Assembly: GCA_003242605.1 (NCBI GenBank)
Contig: QGUZ01000303.1
Span: 1 to 6,297 of the forward strand
Reading direction: 5' to 3'
Length of the DNA: 6,297 nt
From: Actinomycetota bacterium
GTDB lineage: Bacteria; Actinomycetota; Actinomycetes; Streptosporangiales; Streptosporangiaceae
The notes under the pieces were generated by a model that had not been told where the DNA came from, did no database searches, and worked only from the letters and a program-made list of their open reading frames with translations. The position numbers were made by a program, and so were the translations under genes. This document shows positions 1 to 3,995 of the stretch, in pieces. Position 1 is the stretch's first letter. Each line of letters begins with the position of its first letter.

Positions 1-407
1 CCCCCCGCCGCGTGGGGAGGCGTGCCCCCGCCCGGCCCCCCCCCCGGCGCGCCCGGCCGGGGCCCCCGGCCCCCGGGGCCGCCGTCCGCCCGTCCCCGGC
101 GGGGCGCCGGGGCCCGCCGGTGCCCCCGGCAGCCCCGAGGCCGCGACGTGCGTGTGGCGTGCGGGCACGGCCGCGACAGAGGCGGACGGCGCCCGCGCGC
201 GGCGGGCCGCGGCCTCCGGCCACAGGAAAAGATGGCGACCCGGGCGGGCGCCGAGGAAGTAGGGAGGTCCCTAGGACTCGTCCCGCGGCCGCGCTCGGCC
301 CGACGGATCGCCCGGGCGCGCGCGGTCAGCCCCGGCCGCGGCACGCCGGCTCGGGGCCGTGCCGGAGCGGCGGCGAGGCCGCCGATCACCGGCCGCGGCG
401 CCCCGGC
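1..407. other. Non-coding, extremely G/C-rich stretch downstream of the LuxR-type gene
   Basis: I find no gene here that I can support. Several frames stay open on both strands, but their translations are proline/arginine/alanine/glycine strings without a recognisable domain, which is what very high GC produces by chance. The first 130 bases are almost wholly G and C, with a run of ten C at 36-45. A less GC-rich pocket at about 220-280 contains AGGAAAAGATGG and a small dyad. Three inverted repeats (listed separately or under findings) lie between this pocket and the stop of the minus-strand LuxR-type gene at 408, so part of the stretch is probably its 3' untranslated region. A small unrecognised gene, or the end of a gene lying further left, cannot be fully excluded. 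Confidence 0.6.
339..384 (-). terminator. Pair of hairpins just past the LuxR-type gene, possible terminator
   Basis: Two inverted repeats lie directly downstream of the minus-strand stop codon. The nearer is CGGCGGC-GAG-GCCGCCG at 368-384, a perfect 7-bp stem with a 3-base loop starting 23 bases past the stop. The next is CGGCACG at 339-345 pairing with CGTGCCG at 358-364, a 7-bp stem around 12 bases. Neither is followed by a T run, so this is not a classical intrinsic terminator. Actinomycetes often use strong GC hairpins without a U tract, so a termination or 3'-end-protection role is plausible but inferred. In DNA this rich in G and C, stems of this size also arise by chance. Confidence 0.35.
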
Positions 408-3038
408 TCAGATCTCGCCGCGGTCCACCGCGAGCGCGAGCTCCACCCGGGACCGCAGCCCGGTCTTCGCGTACACCCGGCTCAGGTACACCTCGACCGT
501 CTTGCGGCTGTAGTGCAGCTCCTCGGCGATCTCCGGGTTGCTGCGGCCCACCGCGACGAGCTGGGCGACGCGCCGCTCGGTCGGGGTGAGGGTGGGAATC
601 GGCGCGGGGGTGAGCCCGGCCTCGCGCAGGCGGCGGGCGGCGCGCTTCCGCCACGGCGCCGCGCCGAGCTCGCTGAAGATCGCGTGCGCCCGCTGCAGCT
701 GGGCCACGTCGCCGTGCACGCCCAGCGTCAGCCGGGCCTGCGCCTCCTCGAACACCAGGCCGTCGCCGCGGGCGAGCTCGAGCGCGACCTCCGCCCGCTC
801 CCGGTCCCCGCACGCCGCCGCGCAGAGGTGCGCGGCGAGCCGGGCGCGGGGCGTGGCGTTCGCCGCGACCGCGTCGAGCCGCGCCGCCGCCTGCCGGGCG
901 AGGGCTCGCTCCCCGGCGACCAGGTGCAGCATCACCCGCACCGTGAGCGCCCGGTGCACCACCTCCGGCGGCCCGTTCTGCAACGCCCGGGCCAGCAGCC
1001 GCTCGGCCGTCGCGCGGTCGCCCCGGCCGAGCGCCAGCCGGGCCGCGTACACCGTGCGCAGGCCGACATGGAGCGGGCTGTCCGGCGGCGGCTCGGCGGC
1101 GATCGGCTCGGCCTCGTCGTACCGGCCCTGCATGAGCAGGATGTCGAGCTGGATGTTGCGCAGGATGGCGAGGCTCTCGACGAGCCCGGCCTCGGCCATG
1201 TCGTCGGCGTCGGCGGCGATGTCGGCGAGCGCCCGCTCCCACTCCCCGCCGAGCCTGCGCAGCAGCGCCAGGGTGTGCCGGGCCAGCCCGGCGATGTCGC
1301 CCCAGCCGAGCGCCTTGCGGATCTCCTCGGCCTGGCGGAGCAGGCCGAGCGCCCGGGTGCGCACGCCCGCGATCGCGAGCAGGTGCGCGGCGGTCTCCAG
1401 CGCGGTCATCCGCGCCGCCGGGGACAGCGCCACCGAGCCGCGCACCAGCAGGTCGGCGGCGCGCTCGCCGCGTGCCCAGTCCGCGGTGAAGAGCGCGTTC
1501 TGGCAGAGCGAGGTGAGCGTGACGAGCCGGTCCTCCGGCGGCGCGTCGTCCAGCCCGGCCCAGGCGCGCCGGGCGCTCTCGGTGGAGTCCCGGTTGAACT
1601 GGGCCTCGATCGCGGCCCGCTGGGCGAGCAGCGCCGTCGGGTCGTCGGCGTGCGGGAGCTGCTCCTCGATCACCCGCAGCGCCTGGTCGTAGCGGCCGAG
1701 CGTGGTGGCGGCGTGCACCACGGTGCAGGCGGTGCGCACCCGCCGCCGCCCCGGCTCGAGCAGCTCCAGGGCGCGCAGCCCGGTCTCCACCGCCTCCCGG
1801 GGCCGCGACCCCTTCCAGTAGGACCGGGCCTGCCGGGACAGCAGCGTGCCCCGGTCCTCCGGCCCGGCGAGCCGCGCGGCCCTGCCGTACCAGTGGGCGG
1901 CGGACAGCGGCGCGGTGACCCGGGTGAGCTCGGCGGCGCGCAGCGCGGCGGCGAGCGCCTCGGGAACGGTCCCGCCCTCGGCGACGTGCGTCGCCCACTC
2001 CAGCACGCTGCGGGTGCCGCGCAGGCCGCGGCGGCTGAGCAGCTCGGCGATGCGCGCGTGCACCCGCCGCCGCTCGGCCGGGCCGAGGTCGGCGTAGAGC
2101 GCCTCGGCGACGAGCGGGTGGGCGAACTCGTGCGCGCCGTCCCCGGTGCCCACCACGATGCCGTCGCGCACCAGGCCGTCGAACGCGGCCTCGGCCCGCT
2201 CCGCGGTGAGCCCGGCCACCTCGGCGAGCACCTCGAGGTCGGCCGGGTACGCCGGGCGGGTACGGCGCAGCGCGGCGAGCACCCGGGCGAGGTTGCGCCC
2301 GTCGCGGTCGCGCTGGAACAGCCGGCCGAGGATGGCGCCGCGGCGCGCCGAGGGGTCCTCACACGGCATCGCGCCGTCCTGCACGAGCTCCCGCGCGATC
2401 TCCTGGGCGAACCACGGGTTGCCCCGGCTGTCGGCGTGCACCCGGCGCACGGTCTCCGGGTCGGGCTCGCGGCCCAGCAGGTCCGCGAGGAGGGCGCCGG
2501 TCTCCTCGAGGGTGAACGGGGCGAGCGTGATCGTCTCGTCGGCGTCGAGGTCCGGCGGCCTGCGGGCGGCGGCGACGACCGCGACCCGGCGGACCCGGCG
2601 GGTGAGGTAGCCGAGCACGCTGAGGGTGTCCGCGTCGGCGAGGTGCGCGTCGTCGATCATGATGAGGCTCGGCCCGGGCAGCGCCTCCAGCAGGCGTACG
2701 GCGAGCACCGCGGGCGCGCCCGCCGGTCCGCCGAGGGCCGCCTCGTCGATCGCGTCGAGCAGGGCGCGCAGCGGCGGCCCGCCGACCGGGTCGTCCTGCA
2801 GCGGGGAGAGCGCCTCCACCAGGGAGGCGTAGGCGATGCCCCCGCCGAAGTCGCGCGCGCGGCCGTGGAGCACGCGCACGCCCGCCGCGCGGAAGTGCCG
2901 GGCGGCCTCGGCGAGCAGGTGGGTCTTGCCGATGCCGGCCTCGCCGAGAATGAGAACGATCACGGGCCTGCGGTCGAGTGCGCCGACGAGACGCCGCAGG
3001 GCGTCCCCGCGGCCGGACGTGACGGCGGGCGCCTCCAT
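408..3038 (-). CDS. Large ATP-binding LuxR-family transcriptional regulator (LAL family)
   Basis: This encodes an 876-residue cytoplasmic DNA-binding regulator of the LAL/MalT-like class, where ATP and an effector are thought to drive oligomerisation and promoter activation. The N-terminal ATPase has a Walker A motif GEAGIGKT at residues 32-39, a Walker B-like LIMIDDAH at 125-132, and the SRGNPWFAQEIAREL segment near 204-218 typical of these NTPases. The middle, about 340-800, is a long Ala/Leu/Arg-rich helical region resembling the TPR-like effector arm, with no catalytic motif. Residues 817-876 are a LuxR helix-turn-helix: LTPTERRVAQLVA, then NPEIAEELHYSRKTVEVYLSRVY. Two positions depart from the usual pattern (TVEVY for TVEVH, KTG for KLG) but the fold should hold. 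I chose ATG at 3036-3038, which puts the ATPase at the very N-terminus as expected; GAGG lies 13 bases upstream, rather far. An in-frame TTG at 3081-3083 would add 15 residues of no evident meaning. The controlled genes are unknown; nothing ties it directly to the transporter. Confidence 0.94.
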   Translation of the reverse strand: MEAPAVTSGRGDALRRLVGALDRRPVIVLILGEAGIGKTHLLAEAARHFRAAGVRVLHGRARDFGGGIAYASLVEALSPLQDDPVGGPPLRALLDAIDEAALGGPAGAPAVLAVRLLEALPGPSLIMIDDAHLADADTLSVLGYLTRRVRRVAVVAAARRPPDLDADETITLAPFTLEETGALLADLLGREPDPETVRRVHADSRGNPWFAQEIARELVQDGAMPCEDPSARRGAILGRLFQRDRDGRNLARVLAALRRTRPAYPADLEVLAEVAGLTAERAEAAFDGLVRDGIVVGTGDGAHEFAHPLVAEALYADLGPAERRRVHARIAELLSRRGLRGTRSVLEWATHVAEGGTVPEALAAALRAAELTRVTAPLSAAHWYGRAARLAGPEDRGTLLSRQARSYWKGSRPREAVETGLRALELLEPGRRRVRTACTVVHAATTLGRYDQALRVIEEQLPHADDPTALLAQRAAIEAQFNRDSTESARRAWAGLDDAPPEDRLVTLTSLCQNALFTADWARGERAADLLVRGSVALSPAARMTALETAAHLLAIAGVRTRALGLLRQAEEIRKALGWGDIAGLARHTLALLRRLGGEWERALADIAADADDMAEAGLVESLAILRNIQLDILLMQGRYDEAEPIAAEPPPDSPLHVGLRTVYAARLALGRGDRATAERLLARALQNGPPEVVHRALTVRVMLHLVAGERALARQAAARLDAVAANATPRARLAAHLCAAACGDRERAEVALELARGDGLVFEEAQARLTLGVHGDVAQLQRAHAIFSELGAAPWRKRAARRLREAGLTPAPIPTLTPTERRVAQLVAVGRSNPEIAEELHYSRKTVEVYLSRVYAKTGLRSRVELALAVDRGEI

Positions 3039-3062
3039 CGGATACCGGCTACCTCGTGTCGA

Positions 3063-3120
3063 TAACTGGGTGTGAACGAGCAAACTCCGTCAAGCTACTG
3101 TAATTCGCTGCGGCGCAAAA
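3063..3120 (-). promoter_or_regulatory. Candidate promoter elements for the LuxR-type gene
   Basis: Two overlapping sigma-70-like arrangements read toward the LuxR-type gene. One is TTTTGC (3115-3120) - 17 bases - TAGCTT (3092-3097), which would start transcription near 3085 and leave a leader of about 47 bases. The other is TTGACG (3088-3093) - 19 bases - CAGTTA (3063-3068), with the better -35 box but a long spacer and weaker -10; it would leave a very short leader that still includes GAGG at 3052-3055. This is also the least GC-rich part of the gap, which supports a promoter here. Which pair is used, if either, cannot be decided by eye. Confidence 0.4.
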
Positions 3121-3135
3121 GTGCGGGCCGCTGGG

Positions 3136-3180
3136 AGGGGATAACCGCGCTATTGCGCGCTCTTGCGGTATACGTCCCCT
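3136..3180. repeat. Interrupted inverted repeat upstream of the LuxR-type gene
   Basis: AGGGGATAACCGC at 3136-3148 pairs with GCGGTATACGTCCCCT at 3165-3180: the outer six bases (AGGGGA/TCCCCT) and inner five (ACCGC/GCGGT) match, separated by an asymmetric bulge (TA against ATACG). Inside the loop a second dyad, CGCGC-TATT-GCGCG at 3146-3159, partly overlaps the left arm, so the two pairings compete. A third small dyad, GCGGC-N7-GCCGC, follows at 3184-3200. The element lies about 100 bases upstream of the LuxR-type start and just upstream of the promoter-like boxes, where an activator or repressor site would fit. It could equally be a transcription end for material arriving from tetR. Confidence 0.4.
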
Positions 3181-3262
3181 AACGCGGCCAAATGAGCCGC
3201 AAATCGGGCATCGCGCCGGGATGGCGATTCCGGCCGGGCGGTACGGCGGGCACGCGGCGCCG

Positions 3263-3289
3263 CCGTCCGGGCGGCACGCCGCCGGACGG
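3263..3289 (-). terminator. GC-rich hairpin past tetR, possible terminator
   Basis: CCGTCCGGGCGGC at 3263-3275 and GCCGCCGGACGG at 3278-3289 are inverted copies of each other, 12 pairs with one bulged G. The stem begins 46 bases downstream of the tetR stop codon on the minus strand. The two bases between the arms are too few for a loop, so the top pairs must open. No T run follows. A weaker 7-bp dyad (CCGCGGC 3302-3308 with GCCGCGG 3322-3328) sits between it and the stop. A terminator separating tetR from the LuxR-type gene is the likeliest role, inferred from position and stem strength only. Confidence 0.45.
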
Positions 3290-3335
3290 GGCGGCGGATG
3301 GCCGCGGCGGCCGGAGGCGCGGCCGCGGTGGTGGG

Positions 3336-3878
3336 TCAGGACGCGTAGGCGGCGAGCGCGGCGCGCAGCAGGGCCGGCCGTACCTGCTCCTCGGGCAGGT
3401 CGACCGTCTTGAGCACGGCGGTCTGGATCGCGCCGAGCACGGCCCAGGCGCGCACCCGGGCCTCGGCGTCGGGGGCGTCCCCGGCGATCCGCCGCATCAG
3501 CTCGTCGCGGAACTCGCGCAGCAGCTCGCCGGTGGAGCCGGGCGGGGCGGAGTCCATGGCGCCGATGTCCTCCATGAGCAGCCGGAGCACCGCCCGGTGG
3601 CGCACCGAGAAGTCGACCAGGGCCCGGATGAACGCCGAGGTGTCGCGGAAGTCGGTGCCGAGCAGGGCGAGGATGTCGTCCCCCGCGGGGGCGATCAGCT
3701 CGGCGGCGAGCCGGTCCTTGGGGTGGAAGTGGTAGGCGACCGCGGTCTTGGTGAGCCCGACGGCGGCCGCGATGTCGGCGAGTGACGTGGCCGCGTAGCC
3801 GCGCTCGGCGAACAGCCTGCGCGCGGCCGCGAGAATCCGGGTACGGGTGTCGTGACCCTGATCGGGTGTGGCCATCAT
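3336..3878 (-). CDS. TetR-family transcriptional repressor, divergent to the MMPL transporter
   Basis: This encodes a 180-residue cytoplasmic one-component regulator. Residues 11-62 form the TetR N-terminal DNA-binding domain: TRTRILAAARRLFAERGYAATSLADIAAAVGL, followed by the recognition helix region TKTAVAYHFHPKDRLAAELI (the family usually reads YxHFxxKxxL). Residues 63-180 are an Ala/Leu-rich all-helical part expected to dimerise and bind a ligand; its sequence does not identify the ligand. The protein is slightly shorter than the common 190-220 residues but looks complete. The start is one of two adjacent ATG codons (3876-3878 or 3873-3875); AGG lies 7 bases before the first, which I prefer. 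A larger in-frame start far upstream is formally open because the antisense of the transporter has no stop in this frame, but that translation is His/Arg/Asp-rich junk. Divergence from the exporter gene across 117 bases, with a dyad between them, suggests it represses the exporter and itself. Confidence 0.95.
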   Translation of the reverse strand: MMATPDQGHDTRTRILAAARRLFAERGYAATSLADIAAAVGLTKTAVAYHFHPKDRLAAELIAPAGDDILALLGTDFRDTSAFIRALVDFSVRHRAVLRLLMEDIGAMDSAPPGSTGELLREFRDELMRRIAGDAPDAEARVRAWAVLGAIQTAVLKTVDLPEEQVRPALLRAALAAYAS

Positions 3879-3892
3879 CTCATTGCCTGTCG

Positions 3893-3906
3893 GGGTGGTA
3901 CCTCCC
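3893..3906. repeat. Short imperfect dyad GGGTGGTACCTCCC in the tetR leader
   Basis: The sequence is centred on the perfect 6-bp palindrome GGTACC (3897-3902); a T/T mismatch on each side is followed by GGG/CCC. It lies 15-28 bases upstream of the tetR start on that strand. It could be a secondary regulator site or a small hairpin in the tetR leader, but at this size in GC-rich DNA it may be chance. Its bases do not resemble the stronger dyad at 3938-3957, so it is probably not a second copy of that operator. Confidence 0.2.
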
Positions 3907-3937
3907 GGGCCGAAACCGCGTTTACGCTTTTGTCGGC

Positions 3938-3957
3938 TCCTGTACGACCATACAGGA
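3938..3957. promoter_or_regulatory. Probable TetR operator between tetR and the transporter
   Basis: A perfect inverted repeat TCCTGTA-N6-TACAGGA (core CGACCA) lies in the 117-base divergent gap, 38 bases before the transporter ATG and 59 bases before the tetR ATG. Size (20 bp) and position are as expected for a site bound by a TetR dimer, and it is the only perfect dyad of this length in the gap. On the minus strand the core contains TATGGT (3947-3952), a plausible -10 box for tetR with a weak TTACCC (3972-3977) 19 bases upstream, so binding would occlude tetR's own promoter. A plus-strand promoter for the transporter is not clear; TTTACG (3921-3926) followed after 16 bases by TACGAC (3943-3948) is a weak possibility that would also overlap the dyad. 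Binding by this TetR is inferred. Confidence 0.7.
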
Positions 3958-3983
3958 CCACTATCCAGTACGGGTAACCATTC

Positions 3984-3988
3984 GAGGT
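3984..3988 (+). promoter_or_regulatory. Ribosome binding site fixing the transporter start
   Basis: GAGGT lies 7 bases before ATG 3996-3998. An in-frame TAA at 3975-3977, with no other ATG, GTG or TTG codon between it and 3996, leaves this ATG as the only upstream start choice. Confidence 0.75.
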
Positions 3989-3995
3989 CGGGGCG

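Noticed and set aside
232..513. Plus-strand ORF MATRAGAEEVGRS..., with AGGA five bases before an ATG
   Set aside because: The start looks good, but the protein becomes Arg/Ala/Ser-rich, runs 106 bases into the antisense of the LuxR-type HTH and matches no family I know. Left out as probable chance.
12..3065. Long plus-strand open frame (1017 codons) opposite the LuxR-type gene
   Set aside because: The translation is Arg/Gly/Pro/Ala/Val-rich without a domain, and it lies antisense to a gene with clear Walker motifs and a HTH. In high-GC DNA the complementary frame seldom meets stops.
3081..3083. TTG start for the LuxR-type gene (891 residues)
   Set aside because: The GGAG ahead of it ends only one base before the TTG, too close to act as a ribosome site, and the added 15 residues look like leader sequence. 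ATG at 3038 fits the family's N-terminus better.
3192..3785. Plus-strand open frame from the intergenic gap into the antisense of tetR
   Set aside because: Gly/Arg-rich without a domain, and it covers most of a convincing TetR gene on the other strand.
3875..3883. Two-codon upstream ORF ATG-AGA-TGA overlapping the tetR start
   Set aside because: It could couple translation to tetR, but a 9-base match is easily chance and AGG is only two bases ahead of it.
3841..3976. GTACGGGT occurring at 3841-3848 and 3969-3976 around the tetR start
   Set aside because: An 8-base direct repeat, one copy inside the tetR coding region, 128 bases apart; not convincing as a paired regulator site.
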